DNA of 64,000 nucleotides from Gordonia sihwensis NBRC 108236 (GTDB lineage: Bacteria > Actinomycetota > Actinomycetes > Mycobacteriales > Mycobacteriaceae): contig NZ_BANU01000014.1 in assembly GCF_000333035.1 (NCBI RefSeq), positions 62,001 through 126,000 on the forward strand, written 5' to 3'. The notes under the pieces are model-generated. The model searched no databases. It was given only the letters and a program-made list of their open reading frames with translations, and was not told where the DNA came from. Position numbers and translations under genes: made by a program. Of this stretch, positions 8,253 to 16,495 are shown piece after piece. How positions within the stretch are numbered: the first letter of the stretch is position 1; each line of letters opens with the position of its first letter.

Positions 8253-9386
8253 ATGAGGACCAATGGGATGACTTTCTGGCGCAGCCGCCCGAACCGGATT
8301 CACGTGCCGCGCCGCGGCCTGGCGGTCGGGACCACCGCCGCCGCACTCGGCGCGCTGGTGCTCGGCGGAACGGTGTCGAGTGTCGCGGCCGATCCGGTGT
8401 CCTCGGTCCAATCGGGACCCTCGATCGATCTCGCGGGTGCCCAGAGCGCGGTGGCCGCCCGCGCGGTCGCGGAGACCGTGCCCTCCGGCAGCAGCCAACT
8501 CGTCGGATTCGCTCCCCCGGCCGACCCCACGGCCGCCGGCGGCGGCGACCCGCAGTTCCGGCTCGCCGCCGACCTTCCCGCAGGTCCCCTCGGCATTCCC
8601 GGGATGGTCCTCAAGGCGTACAAGCTCGCCGCCACCCGGGTGGCCGCCGAGTCGCCGCAGTGCAAGCTGCCCTGGTTCCTTCTCGCCGGCATCGGACGCA
8701 TCGAGTCCGGCCACGCGGGCAACGGGAACGTCGACGCGTACGGCAACACCCTGACCAAGATCCGCGGCCCGGTACTCGACGGCTCGCTCGCCGGAAACGC
8801 CGTCATCCACGACTCCGACGGCGGCAGGCTCGACGGCGACGGCGGGCACGACCGCGCGATGGGTCCGATGCAGTTCATCCCGAGCACGTGGGCGGCCTGG
8901 GGCGCCGACGCCAACGGCGACGGCAAGGCCGACCCGGACAACATCTTCGACGCCACCTATTCGGCCGGACGCTACCTGTGCGCCGGTTTCACCGACATCA
9001 TGGCCGGCCAGAACAAGGTGAACGCGGTCCTGCGCTACAACCACTCGATGGCCTACGTGAACAACGTGCTCGCATGGGCGGCCGCGTACTCGACCGGCGT
9101 GATGCCGACCACGCCCATCCCGGAGATGTCGGCGACTCCGGACGACAAGGACAAAGACAAGAAGGACAAGGACCGCGACAAGAAGCCCGGCGAGTCCACC
9201 CGGCCGTCCACCCCGAAATCGTCCACGCCGCCGAGTAAGCCGTCACCGAGCAAGCCTCCGCACGCCTGCCTCGGCATCATCTGCCTGCCGCCCGGCATCG
9301 GTCCGGCCCCGGCGCCCGCCCCCAAGCCCTCGCCCAAGAAGCCGGCGCCGGCTCCCGCCGGCCCGGCGAAGACCGCCGACCGCTGA
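8253..9386 (+). CDS. Secreted lytic transglycosylase (SLT/MltB-like)
   Basis: A 377-residue protein. A basic N-terminus and hydrophobic stretch (about residues 24-45) give a signal peptide. The catalytic domain spans ~130-275: GIGRIESGHAGNG carries the acid/base Glu, followed by GPMQFIPSTW and DGKADPDNIFDATYSAGRYL, all hallmarks of this glycosidase group. It would cut peptidoglycan between MurNAc and GlcNAc. The C-terminal ~90 residues are a Lys/Asp stretch then a Pro/Lys-rich wall-spanning tail containing CLGIICLPPG. It corresponds to Rv1230c. Alternative ATG at 8268. The 103-base gap upstream holds a GGGGGA/TCCCCC hairpin and a possible -10 TATGCT near 8167. Confidence 0.87.
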   Translation: MRTNGMTFWRSRPNRIHVPRRGLAVGTTAAALGALVLGGTVSSVAADPVSSVQSGPSIDLAGAQSAVAARAVAETVPSGSSQLVGFAPPADPTAAGGGDPQFRLAADLPAGPLGIPGMVLKAYKLAATRVAAESPQCKLPWFLLAGIGRIESGHAGNGNVDAYGNTLTKIRGPVLDGSLAGNAVIHDSDGGRLDGDGGHDRAMGPMQFIPSTWAAWGADANGDGKADPDNIFDATYSAGRYLCAGFTDIMAGQNKVNAVLRYNHSMAYVNNVLAWAAAYSTGVMPTTPIPEMSATPDDKDKDKKDKDRDKKPGESTRPSTPKSSTPPSKPSPSKPPHACLGIICLPPGIGPAPAPAPKPSPKKPAPAPAGPAKTADR

Positions 9387-9394
9387 GGCGAGAA

Positions 9395-9411
9395 GCCGAG
9401 TCCGTCTCGGC
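9395..9411 (+). terminator. Small GC hairpin after the transglycosylase gene
   Basis: GCCGAG, five-base loop, CTCGGC, beginning 9 bases after the stop at 9386. It is short and has no T run, so it may be only a weak terminator before mrp. Confidence 0.35.
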
Positions 9412-9416
9412 AGCGA

Positions 9417-9422
9417 TATGGT
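9417..9422 (+). promoter_or_regulatory. -10 element TATGGT, leaderless start of mrp
   Basis: TATGGT ends six bases before the GTG start of mrp at 9429, which places the transcript start at the start codon. The GAGGT just before GTG is too close to act as a normal ribosome site. Confidence 0.5.
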
Positions 9423-9428
9423 TGAGGT

Positions 9429-10571
9429 GTGACCACCCCCGCCACACCCACTGAGTCCGCCGTCCGTTCCGCACTGAGCAAAGTGATGGACCCGGAGATC
9501 GGCAAGCCGATCACCGACCTCGGCATGGTCAAGTCCGTCGCGGTCGCCGCCGACGGCAGTGTCGACGTCGGGGTGTACCTGACCACGGCGGGCTGCCCGA
9601 TGCGCACCAAGATCTCCGACAACGTCGAGACGGCCGTCGCCGATGTGCCCGGTGTGGGCGCCGTGCGCGTCGAACTGGACGTGATGGACGACGAACAGCG
9701 CACCGAACTCCGCAAGAAGCTGCGCGGCGACCGTGCCGAGCCGGAGATCCCGTTCGCCAAGCCGGGCAATCTCACCAGGGTGTACGCGATCGCCTCCGGC
9801 AAGGGCGGTGTGGGCAAGTCGAGTGTCACCGTGAACCTGGCGACCGCACTCGCCGACCGCGGTCTGTCCGTCGGCGTCCTGGACGCCGACATCTACGGTC
9901 ACAGTGTTCCGCGCATGCTCGGCAGCGACGCGAAGCCCACCCAGGTGGAGTCGATGATCATGCCGCCGCAGAGTCACGGCGTGAAGTTCATCTCGATCGG
10001 CCAGTTCACCGACGGCAACACGCCGGTCACGTGGCGCGGCCCCATGCTCCACCGGGCGCTGCAGCAGTTCCTCGCCGACGTCTACTGGGGCGATCTGGAC
10101 GTGCTGCTCCTGGATCTGCCGCCGGGCACGGGCGACGTCGCGATCTCGATCGCCCAGCTCATTCCGGGTGCGGAGATCCTGGTGGTGACCACCCCGCAGC
10201 AGGCCGCCGCAGAGGTCGCCGAACGCGCGGGCGCGATCGCCCTGCAGACTCGGCAGAAGATCCTCGGCGTGGTCGAGAACATGTCCTGGATGCAGCTCCC
10301 GGACGGCACGCGGATAGAGCCCTTCGGCTCGGGCGGCGGCCAGTTGGTGGCGCAGCGGCTCACCCGTGCCGTGGGATCTCCCGTAGAACTGCTCGGGCAG
10401 GTCCCGCTGGAACAGGAACTCCGCGAAGGCGGCGACGTGGGCACTCCTGTGGTGCTCTCGGCACCCGAATCCGCCTCCGGCTCGGCGCTGCGCGCCATCG
10501 CCGACAAGCTGGCCGTCCGCCGGCGCGGGCTCGCCGGCATGAGCCTCGGAATCGACACCACCCGGCACTGA
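9429..10571 (+). CDS. mrp: Mrp/ApbC-type iron-sulfur cluster carrier ATPase
   Basis: A 380-residue P-loop ATPase. Residues ~5-90 are the MIP18/DUF59 domain (KVMDPEIGKPITDLGMV). The deviant Walker A GKGGVGKSS lies near residue 124 and DLPPGTGDVAISIAQL follows later. Members bind and pass Fe-S clusters to apoproteins in the cytoplasm. The CxxC seen near ENMS in many homologues is missing here (NMSWMQLPDGT), as seems usual for actinobacterial versions, so cluster binding may rely on other residues. It matches Rv1229c in position. GTG start chosen because it follows a -10 at leaderless spacing and fits the family N-terminus. Confidence 0.92.
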   Translation: MTTPATPTESAVRSALSKVMDPEIGKPITDLGMVKSVAVAADGSVDVGVYLTTAGCPMRTKISDNVETAVADVPGVGAVRVELDVMDDEQRTELRKKLRGDRAEPEIPFAKPGNLTRVYAIASGKGGVGKSSVTVNLATALADRGLSVGVLDADIYGHSVPRMLGSDAKPTQVESMIMPPQSHGVKFISIGQFTDGNTPVTWRGPMLHRALQQFLADVYWGDLDVLLLDLPPGTGDVAISIAQLIPGAEILVVTTPQQAAAEVAERAGAIALQTRQKILGVVENMSWMQLPDGTRIEPFGSGGGQLVAQRLTRAVGSPVELLGQVPLEQELREGGDVGTPVVLSAPESASGSALRAIADKLAVRRRGLAGMSLGIDTTRH

Positions 10572-10595
10572 CCCGCCGGGACCCGACCGGTCCGG

Positions 10596-11024
10596 CTAGG
10601 TCGCGTCCCAGTCGGTCACGTCGTACTTGCGGGCAGGAGGTGCGGGCGGCTGCGGCGATTCACGCGGCACCTGCCGCTCCCCATCCGGCTTCGCCAGCGG
10701 CCGACTCACGTCGAGGGTCTCACGCACCGACTTGCCCAGATCGTCGATCGTCGACGAGTCACCGTCGAAGATGTGCTTGGTGACGATGCTCTTCGGGCTC
10801 ATCTGGCGGAGTTCGTTGAGCTGAGTGAGCGGCTCACGGAGCTGATCGAAATCGGGCCCGAGTTCGTCACGCAGCTGCGAACTCGCCCCCGTCGCATAGT
10901 CGCGCACCTTGCGTACCGCGCCCATCGCCCAGCTGACCGCGCCCGGCAGACGTTCGGGGCCGAGGATGATGAGCGCTGCGGCCAACAGAATGAGGAGTTC
11001 ACCCCAACCGACACTGCTGAACAT
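10596..11024 (-). CDS. tatB: Sec-independent protein translocase subunit TatB
   Basis: A 142-residue protein with the TatA/B signature: a short N-terminal membrane helix (MFSSVGWGELLILLAAAL, then IILGPERLPG) followed by an amphipathic helix and a long acidic, Pro-rich tail. The Glu in GWGE is typical of TatB. It acts with TatA/TatC to export folded proteins with twin-arginine signals. The ATG at 11024 starts exactly at the conserved MFSS; longer open frame upstream is not used. It follows htrA by 41 bases, as in Rv1221-Rv1224 (sigE-rseA-htrA-tatB). Confidence 0.9.
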   Translation of the reverse strand: MFSSVGWGELLILLAAALIILGPERLPGAVSWAMGAVRKVRDYATGASSQLRDELGPDFDQLREPLTQLNELRQMSPKSIVTKHIFDGDSSTIDDLGKSVRETLDVSRPLAKPDGERQVPRESPQPPAPPARKYDVTDWDAT

Positions 11025-11065
11025 GATTCCTCGCCGCTCTCTGGACTGGTCCGACGCTTCCGGCG

Positions 11066-12523
11066 CTAATCGCTGACCGGGGTGAGCTCGCCGTCGAAGT
11101 ATCGACCGTCGCGCCAATACGTGAACTTCACCTGCTCACCGATTTTCGACGTCCGCACCGCGACGGTCAACTCGTCCGCGCTCTCGATCGGGCGCCCGTT
11201 GAACTTGGTGATCACGTCGCCCTCGCGCAAACCGGCCTGGGCCGCCGGACTGCCCCCGGCGACGTCCTTGATCTGCGCACCGAAGATGCGGTCGTTACGG
11301 ACGGTGGCGGCGGTGATGCCGACCGACGGGTGCTTCACCTTTCCGTCCGCGATCAGGGTGTTCGCGATCGGGATGACCTCGTTGATCGGAATCGCGAAGC
11401 CGAGACCGATGGACCCGCCGCCGGTCATCGCGCCGGCCGTGTTGACGCCGATCACCTGGCCGTCGTCGTTGAGCAGCGGCCCGCCCGAGTTGCCCGGGTT
11501 GATGGCCGCATCGGTCTGGATGGCGTTGATCACAGCGTCGGTATCGGAGTCGGCGTCCGGCCTCAGCGGCACCGGCCGATCGAGTGCGCTGATGATGCCG
11601 CTGGTGACCGTCTTGTCCAGCCCGAGCGGCGAACCGAAGGCGATCACCTCCTGACCGATCTGAAGGTCGGCGGAGTCGCCGAGCTTGGAGACCGTCAGAT
11701 TCGCGACGTCGTCCACTTTGATGACGGCCAGATCGGTCTTCACGTCACGTCCGACGAGCCGCGCGGGCACGCGCTGACGATCGGAGAAGACGACTTCGAG
11801 CTTGGCTTTGGAGTCATTGGCGGCCTTGGAGATCACGTGGTTGTTCGTGACGATGTACCCGGCCTTGTCGACGATGAATCCCGAACCCGAGCCGCCGTCG
11901 ACCGCGGTGCGGACCTCGATGGTGACCACCGATCGCTGAACGGCCTTGGCGACCCGCTCCACATTGGTGCCGCCGGTCGCGGAGTCGGGGCTGTCGCCCT
12001 CGAGGTGAACGGTGTCGGCGTGCAGCGGCGTGACGACCTCTGCGGTCCATCGTCCGACGAGCCCGCCGAAGAGTCCGACGAGCAGTGCGAGCAGTCCGAG
12101 AGTCGCCAGAGCCCACCAGTGCACCCGGCCGCCGAACAGCAGCTCGCGTATCCCCAGTAGCGGCCCCTTCTCCCTCGGCGACGACTCCGGGTCGCCGCCG
12201 ACAGCCGGTGCGGACAGGTGCGCGGCACTGTCGGGATCACGCCACGGATCCGGTTCCGGTACGTCGTCCGTGGCGGGCTGGGCGTACGGGTCGCGCTGCA
12301 GTGTCTGGGTCTCGCCCTCGGGCCGGCCGAAGGCCTCCGCGAGGACCGGATCGGGCGGTGCGATCGTGGGCTGCGGGCGCTCGGCCGGTGATGCATCGGG
12401 AGCGAACGAGCCGTCGACACCCTCCGGCCTGCCGAAGGTGGCGGCGAGGTCTGACGCCGGTTCGTTCGCGGACAGCACCGGATCGGTCGGCCGGTCGTCG
12501 GACGAAGCAGAGCTGTCGGTCAC
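11066..12523 (-). CDS. htrA: HtrA/DegP-type membrane serine protease
   Basis: A 485-residue protein. Residues 1-130 are disordered, acidic and Pro-rich, with the motif FGRPEG twice. One membrane helix (VHWWALATLGLLALLVGLFG) follows, then a trypsin-like domain with catalytic His in YIVTNNHVI, Asp in DLAVIKV and Ser in PGNSGGPL. A C-terminal PDZ domain contains AAQAGLREGDVITKFNGRPI. The protease and PDZ face outside the membrane and handle damaged envelope proteins. It lies 3 bases after rseA, and this group forms the SigE envelope-stress unit (Rv1223). Confidence 0.93.
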   Translation of the reverse strand: MTDSSASSDDRPTDPVLSANEPASDLAATFGRPEGVDGSFAPDASPAERPQPTIAPPDPVLAEAFGRPEGETQTLQRDPYAQPATDDVPEPDPWRDPDSAAHLSAPAVGGDPESSPREKGPLLGIRELLFGGRVHWWALATLGLLALLVGLFGGLVGRWTAEVVTPLHADTVHLEGDSPDSATGGTNVERVAKAVQRSVVTIEVRTAVDGGSGSGFIVDKAGYIVTNNHVISKAANDSKAKLEVVFSDRQRVPARLVGRDVKTDLAVIKVDDVANLTVSKLGDSADLQIGQEVIAFGSPLGLDKTVTSGIISALDRPVPLRPDADSDTDAVINAIQTDAAINPGNSGGPLLNDDGQVIGVNTAGAMTGGGSIGLGFAIPINEVIPIANTLIADGKVKHPSVGITAATVRNDRIFGAQIKDVAGGSPAAQAGLREGDVITKFNGRPIESADELTVAVRTSKIGEQVKFTYWRDGRYFDGELTPVSD

Positions 12524-12526
12524 GAG

Positions 12527-12904
12527 TCAGCGGCCCCAGCGGTTGGTGCGTCGATCCCTGCGGAAGTCGATCTCCTGAGTCGGGATCTGGCTGAGCTGCG
12601 CGCGGAGCGAGTCGGGCACGCTGAGGTCGGTCTGGCAGGTCTGCAGCATCGACCGCGCACGCGCCTGTGCGGCGACCTCGCGCGAGCAGTCGGGGCAGAG
12701 CGCCAGATGAGCGTCGGCGCGCGCCGACGCCTGACGCGTGAGTTCGTCGTCGACGTAGGCGACGACCGCCTCGGGATTCAGATGCTCGGTGGACGCGAAT
12801 CCGGTCGGGCGCCGGTATTCGGGGTTCGGTGCGATCGACGTCGGAAACGGCGACCACCGACTCCCGCGTGAACGTCCTGTCTGGCCCAGACCCACCGGCG
12901 TCAC
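12527..12904 (-). CDS. rseA: Anti-sigma factor RseA (zinc-type, for SigE)
   Basis: A 125-residue cytoplasmic protein with the zinc-associated anti-sigma motif H-x3-C-x2-C (HLALCPDC) preceded by STEHLNPEAVVAYVDDEL. In M. tuberculosis the equivalent Rv1222 holds SigE inactive and is removed after PknB phosphorylation and Clp degradation under stress. The GTG at 12904 is chosen because GAGGAG lies five bases upstream; a longer GTG start at 12943 (138 residues) is possible but has no ribosome site. It lies between sigE (79 bases upstream) and htrA (3 bases downstream). No membrane segment is visible. Confidence 0.88.
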   Translation of the reverse strand: MTPVGLGQTGRSRGSRWSPFPTSIAPNPEYRRPTGFASTEHLNPEAVVAYVDDELTRQASARADAHLALCPDCSREVAAQARARSMLQTCQTDLSVPDSLRAQLSQIPTQEIDFRRDRRTNRWGR

Positions 12905-12983
12905 CCCTCTCCTCAGATGCACTCGAACTCGATTCAGAGCCACGGTCCAGCGTAGCCGACAGAACCGGAGAGGGTCGCGGAGG

Positions 12984-13607
12984 TCACTCTGCGGCCGCGA
13001 CCGAGCGGCTGTCGGTGTGGCCGCGAGCCGCCAGGTACTGGCGGATGCCCTGGCGTCCGCGGTGGATCCGGCTGCGGACGGTGCCCATCTTAACCCCGAG
13101 CGTGGCGCCGACCTCCTCGTACGAGAGTCCCTCGATGTCGCAGAGGACCACGGCGGCGCGGAACTCCGGCGCCAGCGAGTCGAGGGCCGCCTGCAGATCG
13201 GGATCGAGGTTGGCGTCGGCGAAGGCCTGCTGCGGGTCCGGGGTGTCGGTGGGGATACGGTCGTAGTCCTGCTCCAGCGCCTCCATGCGGATCTTGGCGC
13301 GGCGTCGGACCATGTCGAGGAACAGATTCGTCGTGATGCGGTGCAGCCAGCCCTCGAAGGTGCCGGGCTTGTAGTTGGTCAGCGACCGGAACACCCGGAT
13401 GAAGGTCTCCTGGGTGAGGTCCTCGGCGTCGTGCTGATTTCCGGAGAGGCGGTACGCCAGCCGGTACACCCGGTCCGCGTGCTCTGACACCAACTCGTCC
13501 CACGAGGGCATCAGATCTCGATCGCCGGTCGCGTCGAAGCCCGCGGTTCCGCGGAACGCTCCGGTGGTGGTGTCGGGGTCTGCTTTGCCGATCATCGGGA
13601 CGGTCAT
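12984..13607 (-). CDS. sigE: ECF sigma factor SigE
   Basis: A 207-residue ECF sigma factor. Region 2 ([20 protein letters not shown], then [15 protein letters not shown], with [10 protein letters not shown]) and region 4 ([40 protein letters not shown]) are nearly identical to mycobacterial SigE as I recall it. It directs envelope and redox stress genes. The ATG at 13607 is preceded by AGGAAAGGA; an upstream GTG/ATG extension to 13718 is open, but a likely ECF promoter at 13666-13691 lies inside it, which argues for the shorter form. In M. tuberculosis this gene has several translation starts, so more than one could be used. Confidence 0.93.
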   Translation of the reverse strand: MTVPMIGKADPDTTTGAFRGTAGFDATGDRDLMPSWDELVSEHADRVYRLAYRLSGNQHDAEDLTQETFIRVFRSLTNYKPGTFEGWLHRITTNLFLDMVRRRAKIRMEALEQDYDRIPTDTPDPQQAFADANLDPDLQAALDSLAPEFRAAVVLCDIEGLSYEEVGATLGVKMGTVRSRIHRGRQGIRQYLAARGHTDSRSVAAAE

Positions 13608-13665
13608 CGTGTAGGTGCCAGTTCCTTTCCTCGCTCCGGGCCTGTCAGGGCTATTCTCCCCGATC

Positions 13666-13691
13666 AACGCGCCCGGCGCGATCGATATTCC
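13666..13691 (-). promoter_or_regulatory. Candidate ECF (SigE-type) promoter of sigE
   Basis: On the minus strand GGAAT (13687-13691), a 17-base spacer, and CGTT (13666-13669) fit the ECF pattern GGAAC-N16/17-CGTT with one mismatch. The transcript would begin about 50 bases before the ATG at 13607. This would make sigE self-activating, as known in mycobacteria. The rest of 13608-13826 is the divergent gap to the methyltransferase gene. Confidence 0.5.
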
Positions 13692-13826
13692 GGACCATTG
13701 CGCTCTACCCTGTCGCACCTGAATGTGGTGCCCCTATAACTGTCCTGAGGGTTTGATAAGGAAGACCGGCCCGCAGACGGCGTGCCCGCAACCGCAGGTC
13801 AACGACCGTATGGCACCCTCGATGTC

Positions 13827-14468
13827 ATGAGTGACACAGCGGCCGCGGCCGCAAGCCTGAGCGAGTACGCCGAAGCCGCGATCATCGAGGACGAGGCCCT
13901 GATCGAAGCCCGCATGCGCGCCGAGGAGCTCGGCGCCACGGCGATCTCCCCCGCCACCGGAGCGCTGCTGTCGCTGCTGGCCCGGGTCGCCGGGTCGACG
14001 CACGTGGTCGAGATCGGCACCGGAGTCGGCGTCAGCGGGCTCTGGCTGCTGGCGGGCATGCCCGAGAATGGCGTCCTGACCACGATCGATCCCGAGCCCG
14101 AGCATCACCGGGCCGCCCGCGAGACCTTCGCCGACGCGCACATCGGTCCCGGCCGCACCCGGCTCATCAACGGCGCGCCGACCGACGTGCTCACCCGGCT
14201 CGCCGACGAGACATACGATCTCGTCTTCGTCGACGGAGCACCGCTGAGCTATCCCCTGTTCGTCACCGAGGCGATCCGCATTCTCCGGCCGGGCGGACTG
14301 GTCGTCGTGAACAACGCCTCGGCCGACGGCACGATCGCCGACCGTGAGGCCGACGATCCGCGGACCCTGGCCGCGCGCGAGGCGGCGTCGATCATCGCCG
14401 AGGACGACCGGCTGCTGCCCGCTGTGATTCCGGTGGGAACGGGTCTGCTCGCTGCCGCCAAGGCCTGA
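13827..14468 (+). CDS. Class I SAM-dependent O-methyltransferase
   Basis: A 213-residue methyltransferase of the catechol/caffeoyl-CoA O-methyltransferase type. The SAM-binding motif is VVEIGTGVGVSGLWLL, followed by acidic TIDPEPEH, and the metal/catalytic region is VFVDGAPLSYPLF with LRPGGLVVVNNA. It corresponds to Rv1220c, which is divergent from sigE as here. The natural substrate is not known. The ATG at 13827 gives MSDTAAAAASLSEYAE, consistent with family length; the upstream open frame is ignored. It is the last gene of the first synteny block. Confidence 0.87.
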   Translation: MSDTAAAAASLSEYAEAAIIEDEALIEARMRAEELGATAISPATGALLSLLARVAGSTHVVEIGTGVGVSGLWLLAGMPENGVLTTIDPEPEHHRAARETFADAHIGPGRTRLINGAPTDVLTRLADETYDLVFVDGAPLSYPLFVTEAIRILRPGGLVVVNNASADGTIADREADDPRTLAAREAASIIAEDDRLLPAVIPVGTGLLAAAKA

Positions 14469-14492
14469 GCGGCCGGCCGATCGCGCTCGGGA

Positions 14493-15566
14493 TCACACGT
14501 CGGTCGAGAACCGGATTCCGCTCTCGGGGATCTGCACTCCCGGCCATACGCGCGCGCCGCGCAGCAGCTCGCATCGGGCACCGACCTGTGCACCGTCGCC
14601 GATGACGGTGTCGCGCACCAGCGCATGCGCGCCGACGGTGGCGCCGAACCCGACGATGCTGCGCTCGACCACCGCTCCTGCCTCCACCGACGCGCCGTCG
14701 AAGATCACCGCGCCGTCCAGCCGTGCCCCCGACCCGACCCGCGCGCCGCGGCCGACGACGGTGCCGCCGATCAGCACGGCGTCGGACGCCACGTCGGCGC
14801 CGTCGAGCGAGAGCGACTCCCCGCAGGGCTTCGCCAGCGCGGGCGACGGCGCGATGCCGCGGACCAGGTCCGCCGAACCGCGGACGAAGTCCTCGGGAGT
14901 CCCCATGTCGCGCCAGTAGGCGTCGTCGACGTGCGCCTGAATGTGCCGTCCCTGCGCGAGCAGCGACGGGAACACCTCGCGCTCCACCGACACCGGCCGA
15001 CCGGCCGGGATCTCGCCGATCACCTTGCGGTCGAAGACGTAGGTGCCCGCGTTGATCTGATTGGTCGGCGGATCCTGAGTCTTCTCCAGGAACGCCGTGA
15101 CCCGCCCGTCGGCGTCGGTCGGCACGCAGCCGAAGGCGCGCGGATCACCGACCCGGACCAGGTGCAGGGTCACTTCGGCACCCGAGCGCTCGTGCGTCGA
15201 CAGCACGTCGCGGATGTCGGTGCCGCCGAGGACGTCGCCGTTGAACACGAGCACCGTGTCGGCGGTCAGCTCGTCGTAGACGTTGCGGATGCCGCCGCCG
15301 GTGCCCAGCGGTTCGCTCTCCGTGACGTAGGTCAGATTCAGGCCCAGATCGGAACCGTCGCCGTAGTGGTCGGAGAAGACGTGCGCCTGGTAGGAGGTGC
15401 CGAGGACCACGTCGGTGATCCCCGCCTCCCGGATCCGCGACAGCAGGTGAGTCAGAAACGGGGTCCCCGCAGTCGGGAGCATCGGCTTGGGCGCCGACAG
15501 GGTCAGCGGCCGCAGCCGCGTGCCCTTTCCTCCGACGAGGATCAGTGCCTGAACTGATGAGGTCAC
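14493..15566 (-). CDS. manB: Mannose-1-phosphate guanylyltransferase (ManB-like)
   Basis: A 357-residue nucleotidyltransferase. The N-terminal Rossmann-like domain has the nucleotide signature LVGGKGTRLRPLT and APKPMLPTAG; the C-terminal third is a left-handed beta-helix of hexapeptide repeats (VIFDGASVEAGAVVERSIVG). Very close to Rv3264c, which makes GDP-mannose for mannolipids, lipoarabinomannan and glycoproteins. The GTG at 15566 is preceded by AAGGAAGGAAA and fits the family start; an earlier GTG at 15608 overlaps the wbbL stop but adds residues homologues lack. It convergently faces the methyltransferase gene, 24 bases away, at the block junction. Confidence 0.88.
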   Translation of the reverse strand: MTSSVQALILVGGKGTRLRPLTLSAPKPMLPTAGTPFLTHLLSRIREAGITDVVLGTSYQAHVFSDHYGDGSDLGLNLTYVTESEPLGTGGGIRNVYDELTADTVLVFNGDVLGGTDIRDVLSTHERSGAEVTLHLVRVGDPRAFGCVPTDADGRVTAFLEKTQDPPTNQINAGTYVFDRKVIGEIPAGRPVSVEREVFPSLLAQGRHIQAHVDDAYWRDMGTPEDFVRGSADLVRGIAPSPALAKPCGESLSLDGADVASDAVLIGGTVVGRGARVGSGARLDGAVIFDGASVEAGAVVERSIVGFGATVGAHALVRDTVIGDGAQVGARCELLRGARVWPGVQIPESGIRFSTDV

Positions 15567-15604
15567 AGAGTTTCCTTCCTTGTCCACACTCGTGTCGCGG
15601 CTGT

Positions 15605-16486
15605 TCACGCGGGCCCTCCCGTACGGCGCTGTTCACGCAGGGCCGCGGCGACAGCGATCTTCGATCGCACCGCCAGCCCGGCCCGCAACGCCAGGCGGAT
15701 CGGCGCGCGCAACGGGCCGGGATTCCGGTCGGCGGTGAAACGATAGGCGCTCGCATGATGAGCCGGAATCATCTTCTCCGGATGTCTGCTGACCGAATGG
15801 CTCTTCGCGTGCATCACCGACACCGACGGCACGAAGACGTTGAGCCACCCCGACCGGCCCAGCCGGTCGCCGAGGTCGACGTCCTCCATGAACATGAAGT
15901 AGCGCGAGTCGAAGCCGCCGATGGCGTCGAAGGCCGCGCGCCGCAGGAGCAGACACGAGCCCGAGAGCCAGCCGACCGGCCGTTCGGTGAGGTCGGCGTC
16001 GTCGTTGCGGTACGCAGCCGTCCAGGGGTTCGACTTCCAGACCGTGCCGAGCACCGCGTGGCCGGTGCCCGAGATCAGATCGGGGACGCGGCGCGCGGAC
16101 GGGTACACGGTGCCGTCGGGCTCGGTGATCAGCGGCCCCAGACTCGCGGCCCGCGGCCAGCGGCGCGCCGCCTCGAGCAGTCCGTCGATCGCGCCCTCCG
16201 ACCATTCGACGTCGGGGTTGGCCACCACCACGAACTCGATGTCCTCGTCTATCTGCGCGACTCCCCGGTTCACGGCGCCGCCGTAGCCGATGTTTCCGCC
16301 GGTGTGCACCAGGGTGACGTTGTCGTGGTCGGCCGCCGCCTGTTCCGGTGCGCCGTCGGTGGACCCGTTGTCGGCGATGATCACTTCGGGCGTCTCACGC
16401 GATGCGCGCGTCAGCGTGCGAAGGAAGTTGTGGAGGTAGTCGCCCGAGGAATAGGTCACGGTCACGACGGCGAAGCTGGCAGTCAC
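15605..16486 (-). CDS. wbbL: Rhamnosyltransferase WbbL (GT2 family)
   Basis: A 293-residue GT-A glycosyltransferase of family 2. Visible are VVTVTYSSGDYL at the start, ADNGSTDG (nucleotide binding), VVVANPDVEW (the DxD-like site) and MFMEDVDLGDRLGRSGW in the acceptor region. The homologue Rv3265c transfers rhamnose from dTDP-rhamnose to the GlcNAc-phosphate lipid, making the linker that joins arabinogalactan to peptidoglycan; it is essential in mycobacteria. It acts at the inner face of the membrane. GTG start; 9 bases after rmlD, which makes its donor substrate. Confidence 0.9.
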   Translation of the reverse strand: MTASFAVVTVTYSSGDYLHNFLRTLTRASRETPEVIIADNGSTDGAPEQAAADHDNVTLVHTGGNIGYGGAVNRGVAQIDEDIEFVVVANPDVEWSEGAIDGLLEAARRWPRAASLGPLITEPDGTVYPSARRVPDLISGTGHAVLGTVWKSNPWTAAYRNDDADLTERPVGWLSGSCLLLRRAAFDAIGGFDSRYFMFMEDVDLGDRLGRSGWLNVFVPSVSVMHAKSHSVSRHPEKMIPAHHASAYRFTADRNPGPLRAPIRLALRAGLAVRSKIAVAAALREQRRTGGPA

Positions 16487-16495
16487 GCGCTCAGA

